From NCBI RefSeq assembly GCF_958979055.1, contig NC_084887.1, forward strand, positions 27,085,544 to 27,149,543: a stretch of DNA of 64,000 nt, written 5' to 3'. This stretch comes from Alnus glutinosa (lineage: Eukaryota; Streptophyta; Magnoliopsida; Fagales; Betulaceae). The notes beneath the pieces are model-generated. The model was not told the DNA's origin. It worked only from the letters and a program-made list of their open reading frames with translations, and ran no database searches. Made by a program: the position numbers and the translations under genes. Positions 1 through 10,425 of this stretch are shown here, piece by piece (within the stretch, counting starts at the first letter, position 1; each line of letters opens with the position of its first letter).

Positions 1-332
1 GGCTTCAATACCGTAGCTTCCCTTGGCCACACGCCTGACTACATTTGCTGTGACTACATGTGGTGCAGTGAAGTCGAGTGGTGGTGTGGTGAAGTCGTGG
101 TGTGGTGAGTGTGGACTGGTACGTGGAACAAGTATAGGATTATCATTTGTAAGTTAGATATCCATCTTTGTGCTTTAAGGAATGGTTCAGAGAGCCTTTT
201 AAATAGCAAATATCCATTTATGAAATTTTCTCTGTTTTAGCTTCATAAAACAGAGTGTAATAGAGCCACGTAGGTTGCTGAGGTTGTCTTTGGATGCACC
301 ATCTCCACAGGAGGGACTCTTTGCAGCTCCAT
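1..332. other. intergenic, no gene recognised
   Basis: No coding signal is recognisable. It contains a short GTGGTG-rich patch at about 60-115. Confidence 0.5.
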
Positions 333-434
333 GAAAGATATGTAAGGAATCATGACGAGAGATGCAATGCAAAAGGGGACAAAGAAGAGCTCAAGAAGCT
401 AGATCTTCAATGCAAAGGCTGGGGCTTCTTTCAG
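333..434 (+). pseudogene. 2-oxoglutarate/Fe(II) dioxygenase (SRG1-like) fragment
   Basis: About 34 residues resemble the N-terminal part of SRG1-type 2-oxoglutarate dioxygenases: an ERYVRN stretch, then EELKKLDLQCKGWGFFQ, matching the family's 'LxxACKEWGFFQ' block before the NHG turn. The segment that normally lies between these blocks (the start of the DIOX_N core) is collapsed to a few residues. The match stops at a GTAATT that could be read as a splice donor, but no catalytic HxD...H region follows. It is a gene fragment, not a working enzyme. It lies in opposite orientation to the calnexin fragment 200 bp away, so the two were brought together by rearrangement or capture. Confidence 0.6.
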
Positions 435-636
435 GTAATTATATTATATCTGTACGCCAATCAAATGGAAGAGTATATGCTTAATGTACTACCAAGTTTT
501 TCACAAACGAACATGATTTCATTTGATGGGTGTCAAGTTCGTCGTTTTCATAATTAAAACAAAGCAAAATGATACTCTTGATCTTGAGTAGATGCAATTC
601 AGAGTTCCCAGAATATACATGCGTACTGAGATATGA

Positions 637-861
637 AATGAAGTGAACCTTGTTTGTGGCCCCACATTTGTCAGGTCCAAACATTATGGTATAAGGTGAC
701 TCATTGTCAAATTCCTTTGGTCGAAGATATTTGAGATATGCACCACCACATTCAAGCCCTTTCTGGAGCCTGGTCTCAAATTGGAGGACAACAGTTCCAT
801 CCTTTAGACTCACAGGCTCATCACGCTCTTTAACTATTGCATACTTCCTAGCCTTCTCACG
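637..861 (-). pseudogene. calnexin luminal-domain fragment
   Basis: About 75 residues match the start of the lectin domain of plant calnexin, an ER glycoprotein chaperone. Visible landmarks are EKARKYAIVKE, the CGGAYLKYLRP block and DKCGATNKVHFI. The residues between the YLRP block and FDNESPY (normally an EAGW-containing insert) are missing. Similarity ends abruptly after KVHFI and before the EKARKYAI block. There is no signal peptide, P-domain repeat or membrane anchor nearby. This is an isolated, internally deleted fragment. Confidence 0.75.
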
Positions 862-1109
862 CACAAAAACCAACACAATGCATGGAAAAGGATAAGCATG
901 CAAATCCAGTACAAACTCTGGATAAGTCCATAGATGAAAGATTTAGATAGAGCACAAAGCATTCAAAATATTAAGAGACACACATGTATGTATGTATATT
1001 GAGCTATAGATAGTTCTCAGTAGTGAGGTGTTGAGCACGGACAGAAGTCACAGAACACCCACTGAATTTGGCAAGTAAAAAGATAGGGAAACTTTTTACG
1101 TGCGTGTAA

Positions 1110-1111
<2 letters not shown>
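862..1111. other. no gene recognised
   Basis: Non-coding spacer between the calnexin fragment and the GA microsatellite. Confidence 0.4.
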
Positions 1112-1189
<78 letters not shown>

Positions 1190-1213
1190 AAACGGGGAAG
1201 GTGCGTGTAACAA

Positions 1214-1253
<40 letters not shown>

Positions 1254-1265
1254 TAAACGGGGAAG
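1101..1265. repeat. (GA)n microsatellite with duplicated flanks
   Basis: Two GA runs (about 1114-1187 and 1216-1250) sit in two copies of a longer unit. Each run is preceded by GTGCGTGTAACAAAG (the first as TGCGTGTAACAAAG) and followed by AGTAAACGGGGAAGG. A whole unit was therefore duplicated and the GA tracts then changed length independently. Confidence 0.85.
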
Positions 1266-1616
1266 GTGGGAAAAGATGTAATTTATTTGTTTAGGTGGGG
1301 GCAAAACGAGTAGAACGCATTAAAAAAATTACATGGAAGTCACGTGACTCGACTTCCGTCACGTTTTAACACCAAAACCAAACGAAATGTCCTTATGGGA
1401 TTCATTTTGATAGTTAAAACCCCGGGTTCGAGAAGTTTACTAGTTCAGTACCCTTCCGTCAAAATGCGTTATAGTTCGATGCCTTTTTGTAAAGTTGTCC
1501 CTATTATAAAATTCAATTTACAGTGAAACATGTAATTGTTCAAGAAAGATTGAGAATGAATGGTACCCATAAAATAAAAATCCAAATGGTGTGAATGAAA
1601 GGAAAAGAGTAGGTAC
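1266..1616. other. no gene recognised; expected downstream exons absent
   Basis: The next exons of the adjoining minus-strand FAD monooxygenase should lie here or further left. I could not find the conserved 'GCDG.NS' exon or any other part of the enzyme. Confidence 0.5.
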
Positions 1617-1858
1617 CTTAGCCTTAATTATGCTTCCATCATGCATATGAAGGATTGGAGTTGAAGTGTGTGCGTCCAATTTGATTGAGATTATGTGGCA
1701 TCCAAACCGAATTGTGCCAACCGGCAAATGAGCTGCCAGCAATTCAACTAATTTACTCCGTTCTACACACCGAGCTTCTCCTTCCCTACCAAAATAATAG
1801 AAATTTTATCTTCTATTTTCTACACTGAGTTTGTATTTAATATATATATATATATATA

Positions 1859-1923
<65 letters not shown>

Positions 1924-4285
1924 ACGTAAAAATGGTTAAAAAGTGATTTTGAATGGAAAATGAAAAGCCCTATATACTTACGAGACGGGTGATTCTTGTT
2001 GCTTTCCACTGTCAAGCCATATGGTCCGTGCCCTGTTATCAACAGTAAAAATAAGCTTTGTTATTTATTCATTATTCATGATACAGTAATTCAACACGCA
2101 CATAAGGCTAAGAGGTCCAACAGGGATCTGTCTGTGATCTGATGTACTCAGGTAGTGGTCGCGACTTCCGACTGTGGTCCAATGAACTTCGACCAACGGT
2201 CGTTCGACAACTTTTTGCAATGGGCTGGTGAACTCAAACGATTTGAAAATGAGAAGTTTAACCTTGAAAAATGGTTTATAATTTTAAGGAGAAATTACAC
2301 TTTACCCCATGATATATTCACCATATAGCGATTTGGTGTCCAATGTTTAAAAATTGGTAGATAACCCCCTTAATGTTAACAACGTGTGTCAACATGGACC
2401 TTCCGTTCACTTGTCCGTCACTTTGGACGGAAAAAAGGCCATGTGCGTTACACGTGACCTTTTAAACAAAAATCAAGACAATTTTGCCCCAAAATTCATC
2501 TTCACCAACAAGATCTCTTCTTGGGTACGTTCTTCACTGATTCCTACGATCTCTTCTCCATTTCCCTCGCCACCAAGCTCCTCGGCCGCATATATTACCA
2601 AGTCGAAGGCTCGTCAAAACCCGGCAGCCTGCCTCCGATTTCCAAAAGCCATAGGTTCATTCTATTGGCAATTGGATTTCTCTTCTGCTGTAAGTCGATG
2701 ACCATCGAGGTGTTATCACGTGCATGTTGACAACAAGGATTGCAAGGGATAGAGGCAAAATGGTCTTGATTTTTGTTTAAAAGGTCACGTGCAACGCACG
2801 TGGCCTTTTTTCCATCCAAAGTGACCGGCAAGTGGACGGAAGGTCCACGTTGACACACGTTGTTAGCATTAGGTGGGTCATCTACAAATTTTTAAACATT
2901 GGGCGCCAGATCGCCATATGGTGGATATATCAGGGGGTAAAGTGTAATTTCCCATAATTTTAAAAGAGATAAACCATTATACGAAAATTAAAAAGGTTTT
3001 CAAGTCCACCAAAATGTTTTGAGTTTGACCATGATTTTCTTTAGTACAAAAGAGGGAAAAAAAATACAATTTAGCCCCCCAAACTACCAGTCATTCTCCG
3101 GATAGCCCTCCGAACTACCAAGGCTTGGAATCTGGCCTCCTAAACTACCAAAACTTTTGAAAAATGCCAATTTTGACAAAATATCCCCATAATAGCCCTG
3201 TCAAGTGTCATTTTTCAATTCAAAATTCAAAAAATTCAAAAAACTAAAATTTTATTTCTTATTTATTTATTTATTTGAAAAGAGATGGATGTTTGGGGTG
3301 ACATTATTTCCCAACCACGACCCGATCTTCCCGACACTCCTCCGGTCACCGTCCGTTTACAACGCTATGATGATCGATTTTATAGTCCAGCTCGGCGAGT
3401 TCCGATTCGCAATCATCAACTCGCTGATCTTGGCCAGGCTCAAGCTCGTCGAGCTTCAGGCGTGCATCGTGCCCAATGACAATGGTGGAAAGAAGCAATA
3501 CATCCTTTAGTCGATCGCAATATTTTTTTAAAATAAAAAATACTTTTTTTTTTTTTAGTTTTTTTTTTTTAATTGTTTAAATTTTTTGAATTTGTTTTAA
3601 GCTTTTGAATTTTTTTTGAATTATTTTTTAATTGAAAAATGACATGTGACATGAGTATCATGAGGATATTTCGCCAAAATGGATTTTTTTTCAAAGGTTT
3701 TGATAGTTTACAAGCTAGAGTGCAAACTTTAATAATTTTGAGGGTCATCCAAAAAAAAAAGAGTTGTAATTTAGAGAGTTAAATTGTATTTTTTTTCCTA
3801 CAAAAGACTGAGAAATAGAAAAAAGGTTTTTCAAAAAGCATTATACGCCCAAACAATGATAGCATTAAATACATCGATCTACTTGTACTTATCTGCTGAG
3901 TAATGGGGGAGGAAGAGAGAGAAAGAGGGCGTACAATTGAAGAGTGAGGGCAGTTTGTCTGAGCTCTGAAGCAATACCCAGCTGCTCAAGGGCACGCCAG
4001 CCATTAGTGTGAACAGCAATACCGCCTCCAGTTGCTCTCAGAGACTCTGATCTTTCCAAGATTACACTTGCAATACCCTTCCTGCATCCCAAGGGATCGA
4101 AGCATATATATATATAGAGAGAGAGAGAGGCATTAGATTAGTATAATCAAGCACAGGCTAATAATTAATTAAGAGCCATATATCTCTTAAGAAGACAAAA
4201 CAAACCTGTGAAGAGCAAGTGCGGTGGCAAGCCCACAGATGCCACCTCCGGCTATTACAATCTCCATCTCTTCAACTCCTTCCAT
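1617..4285 (-). CDS. FAD-dependent monooxygenase (MO1/CTF2-like), N-terminal part only
   Basis: Four minus-strand exons, 4285-4206, 4081-3935, 2032-1982 and 1785-1617, all have GT/AG borders and join in phase into 149 codons. The start is MEGVEE; a second ATG lies six codons later. Residues [21 protein letters not shown] are a Rossmann GxGxxG FAD/NAD(P)H-binding motif. They are followed by LERS, the [14 protein letters not shown] block, [16 protein letters not shown] and LPVGTIRFG. These are typical of plant salicylate-hydroxylase-like or MO1 flavoproteins. Known relatives are about 400 residues long. The exons for the second FAD motif (GD region) and C-terminus are not visible to the left, where fragments of unrelated genes occur. 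The gene is probably truncated, though very distant exons cannot be excluded. The 1.9-kb second intron holds two TIR elements. Confidence 0.8.
1838..1919. repeat. (TA)n microsatellite
   Basis: An almost uninterrupted TA run with one C, inside intron 3 of the FAD monooxygenase gene. Confidence 0.9.
2288..2953. mobile_element. non-autonomous TIR element, Mutator-like, 666 bp
   Basis: Long inverted arms (about 2288-2482 and 2762-2953) start with GGAGAAATTACACTTTACCC and end with its near-complement. Both arms carry matching text such as CGTCACTTTGGACGG and GTCTTGATTTTTGTTTAAAA. Identical flanks ATAATTTTAA lie at 2278-2287 and 2954-2963, which fits the 9-10 bp target duplication of MULEs. The centre (about 2483-2761) has no recognised gene. 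It is inserted in the large intron of the FAD monooxygenase gene. Confidence 0.85.
3054..3798. mobile_element. Pack-MULE-like TIR element, 745 bp
   Basis: The ends GGGAAAAAAAATACAATTTA and its complement are flanked by a perfect 9-bp duplication TACAAAAGA (3045-3053 and 3799-3807), the Mutator signature. Degenerate inverted arms (about 3054-3285 and 3515-3798) enclose a higher-GC, coding-looking insert. Confidence 0.85.
3289..3510 (+). pseudogene. captured gene fragment inside the Pack-MULE, identity unknown
   Basis: An open frame of about 73 residues ([15 protein letters not shown] ... [20 protein letters not shown] ... KKQYIL, then stop) lies exactly between the AT-rich arms. Its base composition is far richer in G and C than the arms, as expected of captured exon sequence. 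I do not recognise the parent gene, and other frames through the same DNA are also open, so frame choice is uncertain. The ATG used is simply the first one after the arm. Confidence 0.45.
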
Positions 4286-4780
4286 TTCGATCTCGGTCTT
4301 CCCTTCTACTTGCTCTGTTTTCTCTATCAGTAAGCACTCGACACCCTTTTCTTCACACCGACTTGTACGGATACACTCATATCATATATATCTATATATA
4401 TATATAAGTCTATGGAGACGACGTTGAAGAGAGCTGCTCTCTTCGCTTCCGCGGCTAGTTTTTCTCCTCCTTCCAGACAAGGTTGGCCACATCTTTATGC
4501 TCAGTTGTTTTTTGACAAGTCTACAGAGTATCCATATTGACCATATCTCCTCATGCTGACCAATGTCAATTGCGATGAATCGACTGGTAAAGATTGTTGC
4601 CGTAATAGGTTTTTTTTTTTTTTTTTTGAGAGAGAAAGTAAAAATAAAAAGAGGAAAGAGAAAATTTACCTTCGCCTTAATTAAGTCCATTTCCACTTTT
4701 CTTGTGGAGCTTCCAAGAGATTCAAAGGCGGCATGTTGACCAATGTGAACACTCATTTGATCTTTTCCTTGGATCCAATT
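4286..4780. other. upstream region of FAD monooxygenase, exon-like bits unresolved
   Basis: This is the upstream region of the FAD monooxygenase gene, with a TA run at about 4381-4406 that could serve as a TATA region. A plus-strand open stretch (about 4412-4482, METTLKRAALFASAAS...) and a minus-strand stretch about 4670-4770 ending in AAG|GTAAAT (reading ...KVEMDLIKAK) look exon-like. I cannot assign either one. A run of 17 T follows 4610. Confidence 0.35.
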
Positions 4781-5930
4781 TTTTTTTTTGAAAATCCCTT
4801 CTAATATATAAAAGAGACCAAAGAAGTCAAACGTCCAGGATTCCAAAGAATCCTTAATATACAAAGTCACGGCACAGTACAGTGGTGAGAGTTTCCTCCA
4901 CCCAGGTAAAGTAGACTAAGACCATTACATAATACAACTGCTCAAAAATCTAGACAACAGAAAGATGCCTCTACATCACCATAAAAACTCTACTTGAACC
5001 GGGAGAGGGCACACAAACTAAGCCATCAAATAGCTTTGAAGTACTAGATTTTGATCTTTCAAAAACAACCCAGCAGCTGCAATCACCAACAACCAAACAA
5101 AACAAAGAAAAAACAAACTACAAATGCACTGGCAGACCGGTTTCCCCACTTCCCCTTTTTTCCTCGACGGTTTGCAACCTCCAGAAGATCCGTAAGCCGA
5201 TCCAAACCTCACTCGACACCTCCGGCTTCACTTGAAGAGAACGCCCAAATTTTCGGTAATCCGCCCAAAACCGAGCCCCTCCACGCCCTAAAACCGCCGA
5301 TCCAGAAGAAACCCTAGGCCGTCGCTGCTGCAATCTGCCACGAATCAGACTGGAGGTCCAAGGAAGAGAACCAAAAACTTGGAAACGGGGAAATCATATG
5401 CCGTTACACCCCAAAAATCAGAAGAAAAACCACTTCTTCATCCCGAAAAGGAGAAGAAAACTAGGCTTGGCAATTTTGACACGACCCGCGAATCCGACAC
5501 GAACATGACACAAATATATAGGGTTTGACTTTAGGCTATAACTCGTTTACGACCCATCAACCCATTTATGACACGTTTATGACTTGTTAACGACCCGTTT
5601 ATGACCCATCAACCTGTTTATGACACGTTTATGACCCATCAACCCGTTTATAACATATTTATGACGCGATAATTACACATTTTTTACCAAATTATTTAAA
5701 TGGGTTGACACGCTACCCCGATGGGTTGACACGCCAACCCGAATTGTCAAACCTAAAGAAAACACCACCCCTTCACCTCTAAAGTGCCGACAAAGCACGT
5801 AGAGAGAAAGAAATTTATTGATAAACAAAAACTACCACAAACCACTAGGGAGGATGAACACGCTCGAAAAAAGATTTTTGCCTTCGGAGGAAAAATCGCC
5901 TGAGAGAGAGAGGAAGATTTTTGTGATGGT
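4781..5930 (-). mobile_element. retroposed insertion (LINE-like or processed), with TSD
   Basis: A direct repeat CTTGGATCCAATTTTT occurs at about 4768-4783 and 5931-5946. The left copy runs into a T tract, as expected for a minus-strand retroposed sequence with a poly(A) tail. Read on the minus strand the insert has a GC-richer 5' leader, a 3' part and the A tail. I see no reverse transcriptase or endonuclease motif, so it could be an internally deleted LINE or a non-autonomous retroposon. A hAT-like MITE is nested in it. Confidence 0.6.
5462..5755. mobile_element. non-autonomous hAT-like MITE, 294 bp
   Basis: A perfect 8-bp target duplication AAGAAAAC (5454-5461 and 5756-5763) borders ends TAGGCTTGGCAATTTT... 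and ...CGAATTGTCAAACCTA, which are imperfect inverted repeats. The interior has many short repeats of the type CGACCCGTTTATGACCCATC, a plausible subterminal transposase-binding array. It is nested in the retroposed insertion. Confidence 0.85.
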
Positions 5931-6404
5931 CTTGGATCCAATTTTTTAAGTTGTGTGATAAGAATTTTTTTTTTTTTTGAAAGAATTGTGTGGTAAGAAT
6001 TATTAGAAGTTGTCTTACAAATAAGACAAATATGGGTTACAAATAAGATAATGGATAGAGTTGTTTGAAGTGAAGCATTCAATTATGAATAATGATTCAA
6101 TGCCACCTAAATATATATGTAGCAAGGTGGTCCCCCACTACTTTTTGAGTTTTTTTATTTTTTAAAAATAAATTAAGGTGAGGGACCACCTTTCCACATA
6201 GACAAGGTGGTGAAAAGTTGTATATTTAGGTGGTAGTGAATCATTACTCTTCAATTATTATACGAATTTTTTAGATAGGTGTATAATTAATGCTTGCATA
6301 TAAGTTGATAAATGAAACATCTAAACTACGTATGGAATGACGTCACTTTATAATAGACTGTTGTGTCCTTGCACTGCACAAACACGTGGAGCGTGCTAAT
6401 CATG
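5931..6404. other. no gene recognised
   Basis: AT-rich spacer with a short GGTGG-type inverted repeat around a T/A-rich centre (about 6090-6250; CCACCTAAATATA and TATATTTAGGTGG), possibly a small degenerate MITE. Confidence 0.4.
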
Positions 6405-6688
6405 AAGCTCTTTGGTAAACAATTGTTAAATTTCTAATTTCTTTTTCACTTCTAAAAAAAAAAAAATCAAATCAAAAACATTTTAACTTTTTTACACTTT
6501 TTACATCACATCAATAATTTTTTATTACTATTCAAATAAAAAAACCCACTACAACATAATTTTATTTTTTTGTTTTTTTTTTTTTCACTTTTTCATAAAA
6601 GCATTTACAAATTTTATATCACATCAATCACTTTTTACTATTATTCAAATAAATATTTCATTTCACAATTACTTACCAAACAACTCCC
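6405..6688. mobile_element. Tourist-like MITE, family copy 1
   Basis: The interior text (ACTTTTTACATCACATCAAT ... ACTATTCAAATAAA ... TATCACATCAATCACTTTTT) closely matches elements at 14079-14340 and 50792-51062. The right end is TTACCAAACAACTCCC. The left end is degenerate. Confidence 0.65.
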
Positions 6689-7241
6689 ATATATTTGGGA
6701 AAATGCTTCCCTTTTCAATATATTTATCTATTAAAGGCCATTGAACGTGGGTGACGGTTTTTTTTTTTAGGGTTAAATATTTTACTGCCCATGTGGTTTG
6801 CGACCTCTTTTTTTTTTTTTTTTTTTTTGTCCCCTGAATTCTACTTTTTATCATATGTGGTACCTGTAGTATGGGAAAAAAAAAATGAAATAATATTTCC
6901 GTCCATGTTTCCATCCAAAACTAACGTCCAACCATGTCATCCTACAGGTGTCGGCGTACATGCGTGACACCTGTTCCCGTGGCATACCTCATCGCTGACG
7001 TGGCTACCATATATATATATATATATAATAAACTTTATAAATTAAAAAAAAATTAAAAAAAAAAATAAAAATCTAAGCGGTGGGGTGGATGGCCACACCG
7101 CCAAGGGCCAAAATGGAGGTGGCCGAAACCACCCCCATTTGGCTTGAGGGTGACTCGGCCACCCCCATTAGGTCGAGGGTGGCTCGACCACTTCCAAGCC
7201 CAAATGGGGGTGGTTTCGGCCACCCCTAGAATTTCCTTTTT

Positions 7242-7310
<69 letters not shown>

Positions 7311-7863
7311 TAAAAATTAAAATTAAAAACCACAATTTTTTTTTTCCAATATATATCCCAGTGGTTTTATACATTTCTTGATGTGCCCCATGTGATTTTA
7401 ATAAGTATTAGAAATGGTACTTTAGTTTTGTAATTATATCACAAATGGTACTTTATACACAAATAATATTTGATATATTTGGTATGCCTATTTTGAACCA
7501 AAAGTAACATGTATGCCTATCGTGTATCAAAATAACATGTTGACAAGAATTGAACCCTTCATAAAAAAAATTAAAAAATTAAAAAAAAAAAAAAAGAAAA
7601 AAAAAAAAAAGAAAAAGAAAACATAATTGATTGTGTAACAATTGGAAACACAAAATTATCTGCATGGCCAATTGATATAACCCAAAAAATGACCAAATGT
7701 TTGTTACTTAAACACAATTTTTTTTTTCCAATATATACCCCTGTGGTTTTATAAATTTCATGATGTGCTTACTGTGGTTTGACTAAGTATCAGAAATGGT
7801 ATCTTGAGGGTGGCAGCCACCCCACAATTATATATATATATATGGTAGCCACGTCAACGCTAA

Positions 7864-9906
7864 GAGCACCAGTAGCAGATTCTCTATAATGGTTTCTTTC
7901 CCTATATTTAGGATAAATTTGATAAAAAGCACCAAAAATTGACCCACGGTGGCTTCCCCATTTTTACACATCTTGGTTGGGTAGCACTGTAACTTCCCAA
8001 TAAATTTTTTTAATAGAAAAAAATCGGCCATATCTCTCACCTTTCACGCTTCCCCATTTCTGCTTTCATTTCCCCACTTTTGCTTTCATTTCCCTCCATC
8101 TGAAACTCATTCTCGCGCCATACCCATAAAACAACTCCTCCATCACGCCTCTACCCTCATTCTTCACTAGCTTTCTGCACAGCGGGAGCGAGAAAGACGA
8201 GCTGCAGGTCTTGCGGTAGTTGATGTGTGGCTGGAGCAGCGCCGGTGAACACCCAGACCCGTTCTTTTCTTTCCCATTCTTTGTTTCTACTTATTTGTTT
8301 GTGTTCCTTCTTTAATTTTTAACCAACTTGTTGTTGTGCGTTGCTTTGGCTTTTTTTCTTTGTTAGTTGAAGTCAAGTTTGCCGTTGATTCTTGTATTCT
8401 GTTGTCGATGGGTTGATTCTCGCATCGCTCTTCCAACTCGACGGTTCTTTCGTGTGTTTTCGAGCTGTTTCATGAGGTACACTTCCTATTTTCATGATTA
8501 TCACGAGAAAATCTTGAAAAATAATGTGGGTTATTTTTATTATCTCCAATATTTTCGTTGTACATATTGTAAATCATGGGACGGGCATTTTGGAGTTTCT
8601 TCTTCTGAAACATTTCCGGATTCTTCATGGAAATTTTTTTGTTGACATATGGGAAATTTTTGATCTGGGTCTTTCAAAATTTTAATTGTTATGGATTTTT
8701 GTTTTAGCCATAGAAACATATATATGAGAATAGAAGTTTTTGGCAAATCCACATTCCTGGCTCTTGCTTATTTAGTTCATTTATGGAGTTTGTAATCTCT
8801 GTTGAGTTTGTTGTAGAGTGTTTTTAGTTCCCTGGTTTTTCGTTTTGTAGTACAGGGTGTGTTTTGTTGTTCTGTATTGAATCTGGTATCCAGCTCCTTG
8901 CTGGAGTGTTATTTTGAAGTGCTTGATCAATGAAGGTTTTATTTCATAAAAAAAAAAAAAATATATCATTGATTTGAGATAGGGTGAGTACAGAACATCT
9001 TCAACTGTTTGCAGGGATTCTTATGTTTGTTTATGGAAAGTTTTGTTATTGGTTTTGGAGTTTTAATGATAGTTAGTCTGAGAATTTTAAAAATAATTTA
9101 CATTTATTTGAGATATGAAAAATGGTCTTCTTGTTGGTGTTTTGTGTGTAAGAAGTTATATTGAGGTTTGGTTTTAACTTAACGAAGGATGAGCAGGATT
9201 TCTATGGTGTGTTCACCTATAGTTATATGAGGTTTAGTTGTTACCTTTTTATTAAGATACTTGAAGAAACGTTAGAGTGCTAATTTGTTTTTTTATTTTT
9301 TTTTTGAATAATCGAAGATTTCATTAAGTGGTTCACCAAGAAATTACATAAGCTCAACATGGGTGTTTTTCCAGCTCTGGTTTTGTTGTTCTCTGTTTTG
9401 AGAATTTGGTCAGAGCTTTGTTTTGCTCTTTTGTTTTGTTTTCGATGTTCTTGTTGGACTGGGTTTGTTCAGTTTTGTTTAGTTTTATAAAGATCACTTA
9501 TTCATTGAAGAAAAAAAAATGGATCACTTATTCAGCTTGTTTTTACTATGTTATTAAGGGAGGAATATATGAATTTAGATCTAAATTCTATCACAAAAAA
9601 AGATTCCTAGAACCTTCCCTTGAAAAAAAAAATTCTCATTCCCAACTATTTTGATCAAACCATTTAAATGGTCATTTAATAGTTTTATGAACATAAAAAC
9701 AAAGATATGAAGGGTTGGTTGGGAGTTGGTTGGTACAAAAAAGTAAGAAAGAGAAAAAAAGAATAAAATAAGAGTAAAAAAAAGTATTTAATTGATATAG
9801 GGAAAGTTAAGGGAATGTATTATGGAGTGTTTTTTTATAGAGAAGCAAAAAGTAATTTTATTCCTTAAATTTAGGAAAAATGGTTGGGAATCTGCTGCTA
9901 GTGCTC
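7864..9906. mobile_element. PIF/Harbinger-like non-autonomous element, about 2.0 kb
   Basis: The ends GAGCACCAGTAGCAGATTC... and ...GAATCTGCTGCTAGTGCTC are inverted repeats bordered by TAA (7861-7863 and 9907-9909). It sits inside the right arm of the MULE-type element. The 8040-8260 segment is GC-richer and resembles a gene 5' leader, possibly captured, but encodes no protein that I recognise. Confidence 0.75.
8700..8962 (+). mobile_element. probable LINE 3' end with A tail
   Basis: A TG-rich 3'-UTR-like stretch ends in CAATGAAGGTTTTATTTCAT followed by 13 A. The style matches the 3' tails of plant L1-like elements elsewhere in this window. No coding sequence remains. Confidence 0.4.
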
Positions 9907-10102
9907 TAAGGTGTGTCATAGGGACAGGTGTCGCGCATGTACGCCGACACTTGTAGGATAACATGGCTGGACGTTAGTTTTGGATGGAAAAATGGACGAA
10001 GGTACCATTTCCGTCTTTTCCCATACTACAGGTTACCACCTATGATAAAAAGTAAAATTTAGGGGGCAAAAAATAAAAGTCGCAAACCACAGGGGGCAAT
10101 AA

Positions 10103-10425
10103 TGTAACGACCCACCCTTAATGACACAATATTGTCCGCTTTTGACTCCCCCGAACCAGACTTCCCAGAAGGTCACCCATCCTGGTATTGCTCTCGCAGA
10201 AGCACGTTTGACTGCGGAGTTCTGATAGGTTCATGGCCATCACGACTTTAAAACGCGTTGTGTCATAAATGGTGCATTTATACATATAATCACATCCTCA
10301 TTCCCAGGCGATGTGGGACGTCACAATCACCCCCTCTTTGGACCCAGCGTCCCCGCTGGCATCCCTCATTGGGCTTGTGCACTCTTCCACCATCTTAAGC
10401 TGGCCAATGGCTCTAATATCATTTG
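10103..10425 (-). mobile_element. truncated Cassandra-like TRIM (3' LTR, PPT, PBS)
   Basis: On the minus strand there is a 223-bp LTR (TGTGACGTCCCACATCG ... GGGTCGTTACA, 10325-10103). It is preceded by a purine-rich PPT (AAAGAGGGGG, about 10330-10343) and a primer-binding-like ATATTAGAGCCA (about 10409-10423). The LTR contains a segment at 10160-10250 closely resembling plant 5S rRNA (GGATGGGTGACC, ATCAGAACTCCGCAGT), the hallmark of Cassandra TRIMs with their RNA polymerase III promoter. Of the 5' LTR only about eight bases (TGTAGACC) appear to remain. Confidence 0.85.
10160..10250 (-). promoter_or_regulatory. 5S-rRNA-like internal promoter region in the LTR
   Basis: The minus strand carries ATCAGAACTCCGCAGTCAAACG and GGATGGGTGACCTTCTGGGA, matching the 3' half of plant 5S rRNA including the A-box/C-box control region. 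It is too divergent and too short to be a 5S gene. Confidence 0.8.

Larger units (their letters stand above)
6768..10102. mobile_element. MULE-type long-TIR element with nested insertion
   Basis: The left arm (6768-7025: ACTGCCCATGTGGTTTGCGAC ... ACAGGTGTCGGCGTACATGCG ... GACGTGGCTACCATATATA) pairs with a right arm split into 7825-7863 and 9910-10102. Removing the insertion at 7864-9906 restores a continuous arm. The centre carries a GGTGGCC/GGCCACC-rich GC module (7078-7230) and a 62-base A run (7247-7308). The right terminus is cut at the Cassandra-like LTR, so no target duplication can be read. No transposase is seen. Confidence 0.7.

Noticed and set aside
1101-1265. CRISPR-like regular repeat
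   Set aside because: It is a duplicated GA microsatellite in a plant genome; there are no spacers.
5018-5333. Possible small gene on either strand
   Set aside because: It lies inside the retroposed insertion, frames overlap on both strands and no family is recognised.
10160-10250. Possible 5S rRNA gene
   Set aside because: Only the 3' half-like region is present, diverged, and it lies between TG...CA LTR ends with a PBS and PPT, so it is part of a Cassandra-like LTR.
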